64,000 bases of DNA from an uncultured Tenacibaculum sp. (GCF_947498805.1 NZ_CANMLT010000005.1:186001-250000), one strand, 5' to 3'; positions 52,416 to 61,879 are shown, counted from the first letter of the stretch. Notes: generated by a model from the letters alone, not told the origin. Numbers and translations: made by a program.

Positions 52416-55400
52416 ATGGAACAAATAGCTCCTTATAAACCAAAACATAAAGTAAGAATTGTTACTGCAGCTTCATTATTTGATGGACACGATGCAGCTA
52501 TCAATATAATGCGTAGAATTATTCAATCTACTGGGGTTGAAGTAATTCACTTAGGACATGATAGAAGTGTAGAAGAAGTAGTAAACTGTGCCATACAAGA
52601 AGATGCCAATGCCATTGCAATGACATCATACCAAGGAGGACACAACGAATATTTTAAATACATGTACGACCTTTTAAAAGAAAAAGGAGCGGAACATATT
52701 AAAATATTTGGTGGTGGTGGTGGAGTAATCCTTCCTGAAGAAATTAAGGAGTTAATGGATTATGGTATTACCCGTATTTATTCTCCAGATGATGGTCGTG
52801 AATTAGGATTACAAGGAATGATCAATGATTTGGTTGAAAAATCAGATTTTGCTGTTGGTGATACCTTAAACGGTGAAGTTAACAAATTAGCTGACAAAGA
52901 GATTGGTAGTATTGCTCGTGTTATTTCATCTGCTGAAAACTTTCCAGATGTAGCAAAAGACGCTTTGGATGCTATCCATGAAAAGAATAAAAATTCAAAA
53001 ACTCCTGTACTTGGTATTACCGGTACTGGTGGTGCAGGAAAATCAAGCTTAGTAGATGAATTAGTTCGTCGTTTCTTAATTGACTTTCCGAATAAAACTA
53101 TAGGATTAATTTCTGTTGATCCATCTAAACGAAAAACAGGAGGAGCTTTATTAGGAGACCGTATTCGTATGAATGCAATTAACAATGAACGTGTATACAT
53201 GCGTTCATTAGCAACACGTCAATCTAATTTAGCCTTATCTAAATATGTAAATGAAGCTGTTGAAGTATTAAAAGCAGCAGAATTTGATTTGATTATTTTA
53301 GAAACTTCTGGTATTGGACAATCTGATACAGAAATTATCGAACATTCAGATACGTCATTATATGTAATGACTCCTGAATTTGGTGCTGCTACACAGTTAG
53401 AGAAAATCGACATGTTAGATTTTGCTGACCTAGTAGCCATCAACAAGTTTGACAAACGTGGTGCCTTAGATGCGTTACGTGATGTGAAGAAGCAATACAT
53501 GCGTAACAATAATTTATGGGATGTTCATATGGATGACATGCCTGTATTTGGTACTATCGCCTCTCAATTCAATGATCCAGGAATGAATTCGCTTTACAAG
53601 GCAATCATGGATAAATTGGTTGAAAAAACTGGAGCAGATTTGCAATCTACTTTTGAAATTACAAAAGAAATGTCTGAAAAGATTTTTGTAATTCCACCAG
53701 CAAGAACCCGTTACTTATCTGAAATTTCAGAAAACAATAGAGCATACGACAAGAAGGTAGATACTCAAGAAAAAGTTGCTCAAAAATTATACGGAGTTTA
53801 TCAAACGATTTTATCTGTCATTCCGAACGAAGTGAAGGAATCTTTCCTTACAAAAAACGGATTAGACCAAGATCAGATTCTAAAACAAGTTCAGGATGAT
53901 GACCAGGTTTTTATTAAGTTATTATTTGATCAATTTGACAAAGTTAAATTAAACTTAGATCCACATAACTGGGAAATCATTTTAAACTGGGATGCAAAAG
54001 TTAAGAAATATAAAGATCCTATTTATACATTTAAAGTACGTGATAAAGAAATTAAGATTGAAACACATACTAAATCATTATCACACTCTGATATTCCTAA
54101 AGTAGCATTACCAAAGTATCAGGCTTGGGGAGATTTATTACGTTGGAATTTACAAGAAAATGTTCCTGGTGAGTTTCCTTATGCTTCTGGATTATATCCT
54201 TTTAAACGTACAGGAGAAGATCCAACAAGAATGTTTGCTGGTGAAGGAGGTCCAGAAAGAACTAACAGACGTTTTCACTATGTAAGTTTAGGAATGCCAG
54301 CAAAACGTTTATCTACAGCATTCGATTCTGTAACATTATACGGAAACGATCCTGGACACAGACCAGATATTTATGGTAAAATTGGTAATGCTGGGGTTTC
54401 TATTTGTTGTTTAGACGATGCTAAGAAATTATACTCTGGTTTTGATTTAAGTCACGCCATGACTTCAGTTTCCATGACCATTAATGGGCCAGCTCCAATG
54501 TTACTTGGATTCTTTATGAATGCTGCGATCGATCAGAACTGTGAAAAATACATTAAGGAACACGGTTTAGAAGCTAAGGTTGAAGCCAAGTTAAAAGAGT
54601 TATACGATGATAAAGGTATTGATCGCCCTAAATACAATGGAGATTTACCAGAAGGTAATGACGGATTAGGGTTATTACTTTTAGGAGTTACTGGAGATCA
54701 AATTTTACCTGCTGATGTATATGCTGAGATTAAGACAGCTACATTGGCACAAGTACGTGGTACTGTTCAAGCTGATATTTTAAAAGAAGATCAAGCTCAA
54801 AATACTTGTATTTTCTCTACGGAATTTGCGTTGCGTTTAATGGGAGATGTTCAGGAGTATTTTATTGAGAAAAATGTTAGAAACTTCTATTCTGTTTCTA
54901 TTTCTGGATATCATATTGCTGAAGCAGGTGCCAATCCGATTACGCAATTGGCATTAACATTGGCAAACGGATTTACGTATGTAGAATATTATTTATCGAG
55001 AGGAATGGATATTAATAAGTTTGGACCAAACTTATCATTCTTCTTCTCTAATGGTATTGATCCAGAATATGCAGTTATTGGTCGTGTTGCTCGTAAGATT
55101 TGGGCAAAAGCATTGAAATATAAGTACAATGCAAACCCAAGAGCGCAAATGTTAAAGTATCATATTCAAACTTCTGGTCGTTCATTACACGCTCAAGAAA
55201 TTGACTTTAATGATATTCGTACAACCTTACAGGCATTGTATGCTATTTATGATAACTGTAACTCGCTACACACAAATGCTTATGATGAAGCTATTACTAC
55301 TCCTACAGAAGAAAGTGTACGTAGAGCCATGGCAATTCAGTTAATTATTAATAAGGAATTAGGATTAGCGAAAAACGAAAACCCAATACAAGGTTCATTT

Positions 55401-55856
55401 ATTATTGAAGAATTAACAGATTTAGTAGAAGAAGCGGTATTAACAGAGTTTGATAGAATCACAGAACGTGGTGGAGTTTTAGGGGCAATGGAAACAATGT
55501 ACCAACGTTCTAAAATTCAAGAAGAAAGTTTATATTATGAAACTTTAAAGCATACAGGTGAATTCCCAATTATTGGAGTTAATACCTTCTTAAGTTCTAA
55601 AGGGTCTCCAACGGTTACACCACAGGAGGTAATTAGAGCAACAGAAGAAGAAAAACAATTCCAAATTAAAACAAAGGAAAACCTTAATGAGGCTAATGAA
55701 GCCAAAGTTTCAGAAGAGTTATCAAAAATTCAGAAAGCAGCTATTCAAAACGAGAATATTTTTGAAAAATTAATGGAAGCTTCTAAAGTATGTTCTTTAG
55801 GTCAAATTACCTCAGCCCTATTTGAAGTAGGTGGTCAATACAGACGAAATATGTAA
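52416..55856 (+). CDS. icmF: Fused isobutyryl-CoA mutase IcmF
   Basis: An 1146-residue adenosylcobalamin enzyme combining three units. Residues 10-140 bind cobalamin ([13 protein letters not shown] with H25 as the axial ligand candidate). Residues 190-450 are a MeaB/MeaI-type GTPase chaperone with P-loop GTGGAGKSS. Residues 510-1146 are the mutase barrel ([20 protein letters not shown]). It interconverts branched and linear acyl-CoAs. Residues about 468-496 in the linker come from an inserted palindromic repeat, kept in frame. A terminator follows at 55882. Confidence 0.93.
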   Translation: MEQIAPYKPKHKVRIVTAASLFDGHDAAINIMRRIIQSTGVEVIHLGHDRSVEEVVNCAIQEDANAIAMTSYQGGHNEYFKYMYDLLKEKGAEHIKIFGGGGGVILPEEIKELMDYGITRIYSPDDGRELGLQGMINDLVEKSDFAVGDTLNGEVNKLADKEIGSIARVISSAENFPDVAKDALDAIHEKNKNSKTPVLGITGTGGAGKSSLVDELVRRFLIDFPNKTIGLISVDPSKRKTGGALLGDRIRMNAINNERVYMRSLATRQSNLALSKYVNEAVEVLKAAEFDLIILETSGIGQSDTEIIEHSDTSLYVMTPEFGAATQLEKIDMLDFADLVAINKFDKRGALDALRDVKKQYMRNNNLWDVHMDDMPVFGTIASQFNDPGMNSLYKAIMDKLVEKTGADLQSTFEITKEMSEKIFVIPPARTRYLSEISENNRAYDKKVDTQEKVAQKLYGVYQTILSVIPNEVKESFLTKNGLDQDQILKQVQDDDQVFIKLLFDQFDKVKLNLDPHNWEIILNWDAKVKKYKDPIYTFKVRDKEIKIETHTKSLSHSDIPKVALPKYQAWGDLLRWNLQENVPGEFPYASGLYPFKRTGEDPTRMFAGEGGPERTNRRFHYVSLGMPAKRLSTAFDSVTLYGNDPGHRPDIYGKIGNAGVSICCLDDAKKLYSGFDLSHAMTSVSMTINGPAPMLLGFFMNAAIDQNCEKYIKEHGLEAKVEAKLKELYDDKGIDRPKYNGDLPEGNDGLGLLLLGVTGDQILPADVYAEIKTATLAQVRGTVQADILKEDQAQNTCIFSTEFALRLMGDVQEYFIEKNVRNFYSVSISGYHIAEAGANPITQLALTLANGFTYVEYYLSRGMDINKFGPNLSFFFSNGIDPEYAVIGRVARKIWAKALKYKYNANPRAQMLKYHIQTSGRSLHAQEIDFNDIRTTLQALYAIYDNCNSLHTNAYDEAITTPTEESVRRAMAIQLIINKELGLAKNENPIQGSFIIEELTDLVEEAVLTEFDRITERGGVLGAMETMYQRSKIQEESLYYETLKHTGEFPIIGVNTFLSSKGSPTVTPQEVIRATEEEKQFQIKTKENLNEANEAKVSEELSKIQKAAIQNENIFEKLMEASKVCSLGQITSALFEVGGQYRRNM
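53817..53903 (+). repeat. Palindromic repeat element inserted in frame in icmF
   Basis: An 87-bp segment (29 codons) starts GTCATTCCGAACGAAGTGAA and ends CAAGTTCAGGATGATGAC. Ends and internal blocks (GGAATCT, AGATTCT) form an imperfect inverted repeat. The composition is that of the intergenic palindromes frequent in Flavobacteriaceae genomes. The frame stays open and encodes [19 protein letters not shown] and a few further polar residues. Confidence 0.7.
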
Positions 55857-55881
55857 AAGAAGTTATCTTTTAAGAAAGATT

Positions 55882-55917
55882 TAAATACCCTCACAAGTTT
55901 GTGAGGGTATTTTTTTA
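55882..55917 (+). terminator. Terminator after icmF
   Basis: AAATACCCTCACAA and TTGTGAGGGTATTT form a 14-bp stem with a GT loop, followed by T-run. Confidence 0.9.
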
Positions 55918-55948
55918 TATATTTAGCTCTATTTAAAAAATTCAAATT

Positions 55949-56539
55949 ATGATACTAAGAAATTTAACATTGGTATCTTTATTCTTTTTCGCTCTTAACA
56001 TGTATGCTCAAGATGAGAGTAAAAAAATTGTTATTAGAGGAATTTTAAAGACGGATAAAGATGCACCTGTAAAGAAAGCTTCCATTTATATTGACAATAA
56101 AAACACGAAGAGAAGGACGGATCGTCAAGGAGTTTTCTTAATTGTCTGTGATGAAAGTCCTAAGAAGATAAAATTTGTTCACAAAAAACATGGTACAAAA
56201 GAAATAGAATATAAGGGAGATAGTATTATGAGTATTGTTATGAAGGATAAACGCCCTGTATTAAGAACAAGCAGGTATATTCGATTTAATAATATTTATG
56301 ATTACTTACGTGGACGACCTGGTGTAATTGTTAATAGACAAAAAGTATATATCCGTGGAATTAATTCTTTTAATTCATCTACAGAACCTTTAATTCTATT
56401 AAACGGAACTCAAGTACATGATGTTAGTAACGTTAATATAAATGAGGTTAAAAGAATTACGATACTTAAAAAACCTGATGAATTAGCAACCTATGGAATG
56501 AGAGGAGCCAATGGAGTTATTCTTATTGACTTATACTAA
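55949..56539 (+). CDS. Stand-alone TonB-plug-like protein
   Basis: A 196-residue exported protein (signal to NMYAQD). Residues 25-100 are a carboxypeptidase-regulatory-like domain (VIRGILKTDKDAPVKKASIYIDN). Residues 105-196 match the plug domain of SusC-type receptors (YLRGRPGVIVNRQKVYIRG, LILLNGTQV, VKRITILKKPDELATYGMRG, ANGVILI). The beta-barrel that normally follows is absent. A natural stop and terminator end the gene, so it is not a frameshifted receptor in the visible DNA. It may gate or scaffold in trans. Confidence 0.8.
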   Translation: MILRNLTLVSLFFFALNMYAQDESKKIVIRGILKTDKDAPVKKASIYIDNKNTKRRTDRQGVFLIVCDESPKKIKFVHKKHGTKEIEYKGDSIMSIVMKDKRPVLRTSRYIRFNNIYDYLRGRPGVIVNRQKVYIRGINSFNSSTEPLILLNGTQVHDVSNVNINEVKRITILKKPDELATYGMRGANGVILIDLY

Positions 56540-56566
56540 ATAGCTTCTATTTCAATATAAAATTTT

Positions 56567-56605
56567 ACAACCTCATAAGAAATATCTTATGAGGTTTTCT
56601 TTTTA
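56567..56605. terminator. Terminator between the plug gene and the six-gene operon
   Basis: AACCTCATAAGA, loop AATA, TCTTATGAGGTT, then a T-rich run on the plus strand. It may serve both converging genes. Confidence 0.85.
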
Positions 56606-56613
56606 TTACATTA

Positions 56614-57318
56614 TTACAAAACAGTTTTATTCTCTACACTTATTTCTGAACCCTCTAATAGAAATACAGAACTTGGTTGTTCCTTTTGTAAAAAAGAAAA
56701 ATCACTACCATAGGTTATTGAAAAATCTACATCTACTAGGAAATTGTTAACTTGATAAGAATCCCATGTTGGATGTTTCACCTCGTATTCAGTTGTTTTA
56801 TTCCCATCCTTTGCATACCCCCAATAGTGTTCTGCAATAAACTCTACCTCCGTATTTTTTTGAATAGGTTGAGATTTGACTTCACTTTCAACTGAAATGG
56901 TATTCCATCTTTTTCCTGTCTTCCACTGATAAATTATTGTCTTCTTATCATTTTCTTCTTTCCAAATATGCTTCATTGGAAGTGTTTGGTAATTTTCCTT
57001 ATATATGGTATTTGCCACAAAGGTAATAGCAGGTTTTGGAACAATTTCTTTAATAAAAACTACTCCTCTTTTGTACTCATCTCCAACTTTTCTTTTCACA
57101 TAAAATCGAAGATTCACTTCTTCAAAATTCACATGAAACGGTACTTTAACACCGAGTAACTTGGTATCTAAAAACATAAATCCAACTACACTTACATAAC
57201 AGGCATCTTTATAAAAATCGAGCTCAGTTCCTTTCGGTACATAAGGAAGTAGTACCTCTGGATTTACCTTGTAATTAATCATTATTAATTTGCGCCATGC
57301 TGCTTTTAAAAAACTCAT
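56614..57318 (-). CDS. DUF2071 family protein (YqjF-like), copy 2 of the operon
   Basis: A 234-residue protein of the DUF2071/YqjF family, which has an acetoacetate-decarboxylase-like fold. The opening FLKAAWRKLIMINYKVNPEVLLPYVPKGTELD and VSVVGFMFLDTKLLGV are the typical blocks, followed by NLRFYVKR. It is the last gene of a six-gene operon and related to the DUF2071 gene at 58492. No enzymatic activity is established for the family. Confidence 0.85.
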   Translation of the reverse strand: MSFLKAAWRKLIMINYKVNPEVLLPYVPKGTELDFYKDACYVSVVGFMFLDTKLLGVKVPFHVNFEEVNLRFYVKRKVGDEYKRGVVFIKEIVPKPAITFVANTIYKENYQTLPMKHIWKEENDKKTIIYQWKTGKRWNTISVESEVKSQPIQKNTEVEFIAEHYWGYAKDGNKTTEYEVKHPTWDSYQVNNFLVDVDFSITYGSDFSFLQKEQPSSVFLLEGSEISVENKTVL

Positions 57319-57328
57319 ATTGTTTTAT

Positions 57329-57724
57329 TTAATTCATTGAGACAATTCCAAAAACTATACTCATATATAGCCATAAAAAAGTAAAAAAAATGTGTACAAC
57401 TGTTTCAAATAATTTTCCCTTCCAAAGTTGAGAAGAATATACAAATAACTGCATAAAAAATCGAATTGTCCAAAATATTGCGAAACCTAAAATTATAGTT
57501 TTACCTAACTGAGTTGTTAATAAATCTCTAGTAGATGTCAACAGTAATATTCCCATTAAAAAAACAGTTAATCCGATAAAAAAAGTATGAACTTTCATCA
57601 TCTGATGATTCATCAAACTCAATTTTTCCAATTCTTCTTTCCAATTAAAATACTTTGGAAAAATAATATGAACTATAGCCAATAAAACTAATAGCGAGCC
57701 AATAATATAAAAATGTATTTCCAT
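57329..57724 (-). CDS. Small four-helix membrane protein
   Basis: A 131-residue integral membrane protein with helices at about residues 3-22, 48-64, 77-95 and 105-125. A loop of YFNWKEELEKLSLMNHQMMK connects the first two. The family is not recognised. It is packed 10-12 nt from its neighbours in the DUF2071/methyltransferase operon. Confidence 0.7.
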   Translation of the reverse strand: MEIHFYIIGSLLVLLAIVHIIFPKYFNWKEELEKLSLMNHQMMKVHTFFIGLTVFLMGILLLTSTRDLLTTQLGKTIILGFAIFWTIRFFMQLFVYSSQLWKGKLFETVVHIFFTFLWLYMSIVFGIVSMN

Positions 57725-57736
57725 AGGTTATAATAT

Positions 57737-58501
57737 TCAAATTGATTTTGAAAAATTAAAAATTGACATGAACGGGGTAAATTTTATTTCATTTTTAATG
57801 CTTAAACCCGCTTCTTTAAACACATTCTTCCATGTGTTTTTAGAAAAGAAATGTGTAAATCCAACAGAGAACGCTAAAAAGTTAGGCAAATCTCTTAAGT
57901 GTTCTACTAAAATTATCTTACCCTTATATTTCAAAACCCTATTGCATTCTTTTAAGAAAGTTACCTTCTCACTATTCGAACGTATTTCATGCGCTGCTGA
58001 TAATAAAAAAATAGTATCAACCGATTTATCTTTTAAGGGTATCCTATTTGTTTTTATGACTTCTGTATTCGGGTAAACTTGACTAACTTTTCTAGCTATT
58101 TTAATAGCTCTTTCTGTATGCTTAAGCTCCTCATAAAAATCAAAAACCTTTAAAGTTGATTTTGACAACTTCCTTTTTATGATAAAACTTGTTTCATCAA
58201 ACCCTGCATTAATATTCAATATTTTCGTATTTCTTGAATCAACTAACTCTAATTTTTCCAACCATTCGAAATCATAATATCTCGAATAATCATATACATA
58301 AGCTGATACTATTAATGGAATTAGCAATCCATAACTAAAGAATAACAAGATGACCCATTTAATATATTCTGGCCAATTAAAAAAAGATTGTAAACACCAT
58401 AATACAATTAACGCAGAAACACCTATAATATAAAAATGCCTATTAAAACTGAGTATATTTAATACCCCTTGAAACCTTTTTCTTTTTCTATTTATTTCCA
58501 T
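57737..58501 (-). CDS. Membrane-anchored SAM-dependent methyltransferase
   Basis: A 254-residue protein. Two hydrophobic helices near residues 22-43 and 50-68 anchor it. The methyltransferase core starts with KILNINAGFDETSFIIK, a weak SAM-binding loop in which the usual GxGxG is replaced by NAGFD. The region IFLLSAAHEIRSNSEKVTFL and LKYKGKIILVEHLRD is more typical. It overlaps the DUF2071 gene by 10 nt. Substrate unknown; membrane placement suggests a lipid or quinone. Confidence 0.72.
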   Translation of the reverse strand: MEINRKRKRFQGVLNILSFNRHFYIIGVSALIVLWCLQSFFNWPEYIKWVILLFFSYGLLIPLIVSAYVYDYSRYYDFEWLEKLELVDSRNTKILNINAGFDETSFIIKRKLSKSTLKVFDFYEELKHTERAIKIARKVSQVYPNTEVIKTNRIPLKDKSVDTIFLLSAAHEIRSNSEKVTFLKECNRVLKYKGKIILVEHLRDLPNFLAFSVGFTHFFSKNTWKNVFKEAGLSIKNEIKFTPFMSIFNFSKSI

Positions 58502-59229
58502 AGTTCAATTCTCCCTTTTTTCCAATAGTATGGAATGTCTTCTATAACAAATGCATTTGCAAGTTTTGCATCTTTTAATTCAAGATCTCTTATAAATGAA
58601 AAATTATAATCGAGAATTTTAATAGGCTTAGGTTTCCAATTTCTTCTTACTCCTTCAATAATTAGCATTTCTTTTTTATGCTTATCATAAGTGAAAGTAA
58701 ACGGTAATGGTCCCGCATACCTCCTTGCTTGTTTCCAATTTAAAAATGGTGAATCTTGAGGAAGTTGTGTATTGTCTTCTTCTTCAGTAAACATTACTCT
58801 AAAATCAGACTTTTTTGAATAAATGACTTTTTCTTTCTTAGATTCTAGTTGATGTATATCAGTGGTAGTATAGTTATAATGGGTAAATATATTCCCTCCT
58901 ATCTCCATCTTCTTGCTATCTGTTTCTGATTTCAAAATGTATAACCCCCTTAATCTTTTTCCTTTACTTGTAGTATATTTTACAAAAACGCGGTATCCTA
59001 TTAAAAAGAAATCATTTCCCATAATTTTTGGGAATCCTTTTGGACGCAAGTCTTTCGTTTGAACCATTGCTACTGCTAAAAAAGCCCATTTATTATCAAA
59101 AACGTCCAATAATAAACTCTCAGGAATTAATGGTTCTAAATCCTCTTTTGGAATTGCAAAAGTTAAAACGAGAGACCTTTTAAAAAATGCCGCTACAGAA
59201 AATGGATGATTCTTTAAAGATGCTAGCAT
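58492..59229 (-). CDS. DUF2071 family protein, copy 1 of the operon
   Basis: A 245-residue protein similar in plan to the one at 56614: FKRSLVLTFAIPKEDLEPLIPESLLLD, WAFLAVAMVQTKDL and FLIGYRVFVKY. Two DUF2071 proteins in one operon may form a hetero-oligomer. It overlaps both neighbours (6 and 10 nt), showing translational coupling. Function unknown. Confidence 0.82.
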   Translation of the reverse strand: MLASLKNHPFSVAAFFKRSLVLTFAIPKEDLEPLIPESLLLDVFDNKWAFLAVAMVQTKDLRPKGFPKIMGNDFFLIGYRVFVKYTTSKGKRLRGLYILKSETDSKKMEIGGNIFTHYNYTTTDIHQLESKKEKVIYSKKSDFRVMFTEEEDNTQLPQDSPFLNWKQARRYAGPLPFTFTYDKHKKEMLIIEGVRRNWKPKPIKILDYNFSFIRDLELKDAKLANAFVIEDIPYYWKKGRIELWK

Positions 59230-59585
59230 GACAAAAGTTTTTTGGGAATTAATTTGAATTCATTCATATAAATAATAACAACAAAAAGTGAAGCAAAAAG
59301 AATGTTGAATTTCCCCCATAATAAAAGGTCAGGCGCGTAAATAAATTCAATAATATTCATTAAGAGTATTACACTAATTTGTGTTTGTGCATTTAACCTT
59401 GACTTAAATTCTGACAGAATCCAGAGTACCATTATAACCTCTAAAACTCCAATCGCAACGGTTAATTCTCTCGAATAATTATCTCCTAATATCCTCGAAA
59501 CTATGGCTTCATGCCTCGGAACTAAATTTAATATTTTACAGAATAGCCCATTAATTAACCAAACTATTGTTATAAGGATTCTCAT
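59223..59585 (-). CDS. DoxX-like membrane protein
   Basis: A 120-residue protein of the DoxX-like family, with four helices: 3-20, 42-58, 70-88 and 92-110. WLINGLFCKILNLVPRHEAIVSRIL and the TVAIGVLEVIMVLWIL block fit this group. The gene overlaps the DUF2071 gene by 6 nt and is 11 nt from the first methyltransferase gene. A membrane redox or scaffold role is inferred from the family. Confidence 0.75.
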   Translation of the reverse strand: MRILITIVWLINGLFCKILNLVPRHEAIVSRILGDNYSRELTVAIGVLEVIMVLWILSEFKSRLNAQTQISVILLMNIIEFIYAPDLLLWGKFNILFASLFVVIIYMNEFKLIPKKLLSC

Positions 59586-59596
59586 TCTTTATTCTT

Positions 59597-60472
59597 TTAC
59601 TTATTTTTTTCTGCAGAAACTATATAATAACCAAAATCTTGCATGCATAAACTTGTTAATAATGCATAAAAAGATCCCTTCATATTATGAATACTCTCTT
59701 CTTTTAATTCTTCATTGTTTATGATTTTTCTTAAAATAAACCCTGAAATAGCAAAAGGCACATGCAATACTGAAGGGGCTACTCTATACCATATATTCTT
59801 TACTTTGACGTTTTTAAAACCAATGTTTTCCATATCCTCCTTTACCCTATTAATATTTCCTAACCTTTCTAAACTCCAACATTTAGATAAACCTCGATGT
59901 ACTTTTTTTGAGAAAATGTTCATTTCCTTATAATCTCTTTTTACAAAAGCATCGGCCATAACAAATTTTGAATTAGGCTTTAAAACTCGATATGCTTCTT
60001 CTAAAGCCTCTTTTGAACATCCTGAATGGCAAAAGCTCTCGATAGCCATAGCACCGTCAAACTTGTTATCAGAAAATTGAGTATGCTTATAATCAATATT
60101 TTCAATCTTCGCTTGGTCATTATTTATAAAGTTGTTCCCATATTTTACTTGAAACGGTACTATTGTACATCCAGTAATTCGCAATTTTTTATGGTTATTT
60201 ATACCATATTTCATGGTACCTCCAATCCCACATCCTAAATCTATAATATGTTTCTCTTTATTTGCTACCTCAAGTAATGAGAATAGTTGTTCGTTCATCT
60301 GATTTAACATAGAATCTCTCTTTAATAGCGAGGTTTTAAAAGGTATATAATACCCAAAGTGCATGTTTAAATCTTTACTCCAAAATGAATAATCTTTAGT
60401 TGCCTCATTATACAATTTAATCATTTCTTCCTCATTAGTACATTTCTTTTCTCTCTTTAATACTTCAATCAT
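59597..60472 (-). CDS. SAM-dependent methyltransferase of the Erg6/CFA-like group
   Basis: A 291-residue enzyme. The opening NMHFGYYIPF and SAM-binding motif IIDLGCGIGGTMKYG are typical of small-molecule C-methyltransferases (sterol, tocopherol and cyclopropane-fatty-acid type). The motif II-III region reads FDGAMAIESFCHSG, then EAYRVLKPNSKFVMAD. It is the first gene of the six-gene operon, 15 nt downstream of a dyad operator at 60487-60512. Substrate unknown. Confidence 0.85.
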   Translation of the reverse strand: MIEVLKREKKCTNEEEMIKLYNEATKDYSFWSKDLNMHFGYYIPFKTSLLKRDSMLNQMNEQLFSLLEVANKEKHIIDLGCGIGGTMKYGINNHKKLRITGCTIVPFQVKYGNNFINNDQAKIENIDYKHTQFSDNKFDGAMAIESFCHSGCSKEALEEAYRVLKPNSKFVMADAFVKRDYKEMNIFSKKVHRGLSKCWSLERLGNINRVKEDMENIGFKNVKVKNIWYRVAPSVLHVPFAISGFILRKIINNEELKEESIHNMKGSFYALLTSLCMQDFGYYIVSAEKNK

Positions 60473-60486
60473 TTTCTTACAATTTT

Positions 60487-60512
60487 AAACTTTCAGAAAT
60501 TTTTGAAAGTTT
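60487..60512 (-). promoter_or_regulatory. Operator dyad A upstream of the methyltransferase operon
   Basis: Perfect arms AAACTTTCA (60487-60495) and TGAAAGTTT (60504-60512) with an 8-nt spacer. Located in the 54-nt gap between the GbsR-type gene and the first operon gene. The same architecture recurs at 61058. Confidence 0.65.
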
Positions 60513-60526
60513 AGGTTTAAATTTTT

Positions 60527-61033
60527 TTACTTTTTAATCATTTTGGTAAAATTAGAGAGCAGCCAATGCTCATCTGCCTTAATCGCTTTATCTAAAATAC
60601 CATTTACTGTATTGGTTACTGAAGATAAGTCTCCCATTAATTTTTTAAACTGCTCTACTTCCTCTCCTTCACCTTTTACATTTTCTTGGAGTTCATCTAA
60701 AACCTTTAATACCGGCTCCACTTCTCTCTTCTTACGTTCTTTAGTAACTTGTTTGAACAGTTCCCAAATATCTTTATCGGCAACGAAAAATTCTTTACGC
60801 TCTCCAGCTATAAATTCTTTACGTACTATTCCCCAATCAATCAACGCACGTACATTCATATTTACATTTCCCCTTGAAATTTTTAAGGCCTCCATAATTT
60901 CATCGGCAGACATCGGTTTGGAAGTAACTAATAACAGCGCATGTACCTGTGCCATGGTTTTATTAATTCCCCAACTCGTAGCCAAACTACCCCAAGTATG
61001 AATGTATTTTATTTTTGCGTCTTCTAATTGCAT
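60527..61033 (-). CDS. GbsR/MarR-family transcriptional regulator
   Basis: A 168-residue winged-helix regulator of the GbsR subgroup. HTWGSLATSWGINKTMAQVH and MSADEIMEALKISRGNVNMN (recognition helix) are the family blocks, followed by the wing with RKEFIAGERKEFF. A charged helical C-terminus (TKERKKREVEPVLKVLDELQ) gives dimerisation. It is in front of the six-gene operon in the same direction. Dyads at 60487 and 61058 share one motif, so it probably controls both the operon and itself. Confidence 0.92.
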   Translation of the reverse strand: MQLEDAKIKYIHTWGSLATSWGINKTMAQVHALLLVTSKPMSADEIMEALKISRGNVNMNVRALIDWGIVRKEFIAGERKEFFVADKDIWELFKQVTKERKKREVEPVLKVLDELQENVKGEGEEVEQFKKLMGDLSSVTNTVNGILDKAIKADEHWLLSNFTKMIKK

Positions 61034-61057
61034 GGTTCAAATATACAACTATTTTTA

Positions 61058-61083
61058 AAACTTTCAATAATTATTGAAAATAA
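61058..61083 (-). promoter_or_regulatory. Operator dyad B upstream of gbsR-type gene
   Basis: AAACTTTCA (61058-61066), an 8-nt spacer and TGAAAATAA (61075-61083). The left arm is identical to dyad A and the right arm shares TGAAA at the same spacing. It lies 25 nt upstream of the regulator start and 41 nt upstream of the divergent glycosyltransferase start. Confidence 0.6.
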
Positions 61084-61123
61084 AATATCTTTTTATTAAA
61101 ATCAATATGATTATATTCAATTT

Positions 61124-61879
61124 ATGAAACGTTTAATAATTATTATTCCTTGTTATAATGAGGCAGCCCATATAAAAACCGTGCTTAATCAAATTATTAA
61201 TTCTTTTCCTTTGCATCCCTCTATAAATTTCGAATTGTTTATTCTTGATGATTGTAGTACAGACAACTCTTATGAAATACTTCAAAAATTTAAAAATAAA
61301 TACTCTTTTATACATTTAATGCATCATAAAGAAAATAAAGGTATTGTTGAAGCTACTAAAAATCTTATTTCAGCAGCTCTCAAACAAAAACCAGATTATC
61401 TTTTAAAATGTGATATGGATACAGATTTTTCACATCCTATCATTCTAAAAAAATTTCTACCTTATATTAATAAGCATATAACCAATCATTCATTTTTAAT
61501 TGGCATCAGGAAACTAAATGAGAACTCGAATTGTTCTGATTTTGAAATTGTAGAAAAAAACAAAATGAATTCTTACCTAGTAAATGAACTTAATATTAAA
61601 AACTATGAACCTATCTCATCAGGAGTTCAGCTTTACGATGCATTTTTAATTCAAAAACTATTAAACAATCAATTAGTTATAGATTTCAATGAACGTTGGG
61701 GGTTAGATATTTTGTTGCCTGTATTAGCTACTCTTTTGGGTTATTCTACAACTCAAATTTTTATAGCCCAAGGTTCATATCAAATAGAAAGAAGATCTAA
61801 GGAAAAAATAGAAAAGCAGTATCAGATTTATTATCGAATTTTTAAATTATTAGAAAAACGAAAAAAAAATAGATATTGA
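61124..61879 (+). CDS. Family 2 glycosyltransferase
   Basis: A 251-residue GT-A fold enzyme. It has IIIPCYNEAAHI for nucleotide binding, FILDDCSTDNS and the DXD-type metal motif in KCDMDTDFSH. GVQLYDAFLIQKLL and NERWGLDILLPVLA follow. No membrane helix is present, so it is of the short DPM1-like type. Its promoter region includes dyad B, so it may be part of the same regulon. Confidence 0.88.
   Translation: MKRLIIIIPCYNEAAHIKTVLNQIINSFPLHPSINFELFILDDCSTDNSYEILQKFKNKYSFIHLMHHKENKGIVEATKNLISAALKQKPDYLLKCDMDTDFSHPIILKKFLPYINKHITNHSFLIGIRKLNENSNCSDFEIVEKNKMNSYLVNELNIKNYEPISSGVQLYDAFLIQKLLNNQLVIDFNERWGLDILLPVLATLLGYSTTQIFIAQGSYQIERRSKEKIEKQYQIYYRIFKLLEKRKKNRY

Noticed and set aside
52778..53509. 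Two antisense frames within icmF
   Set aside because: They lie opposite the conserved GTPase domain and have no start signals or domains.
60543..61001. Open frame of 152 codons antisense to the GbsR-type gene
   Set aside because: The opposite strand codes for a recognisable regulator; the shadow is Ser/Thr-rich low-complexity sequence without motifs.
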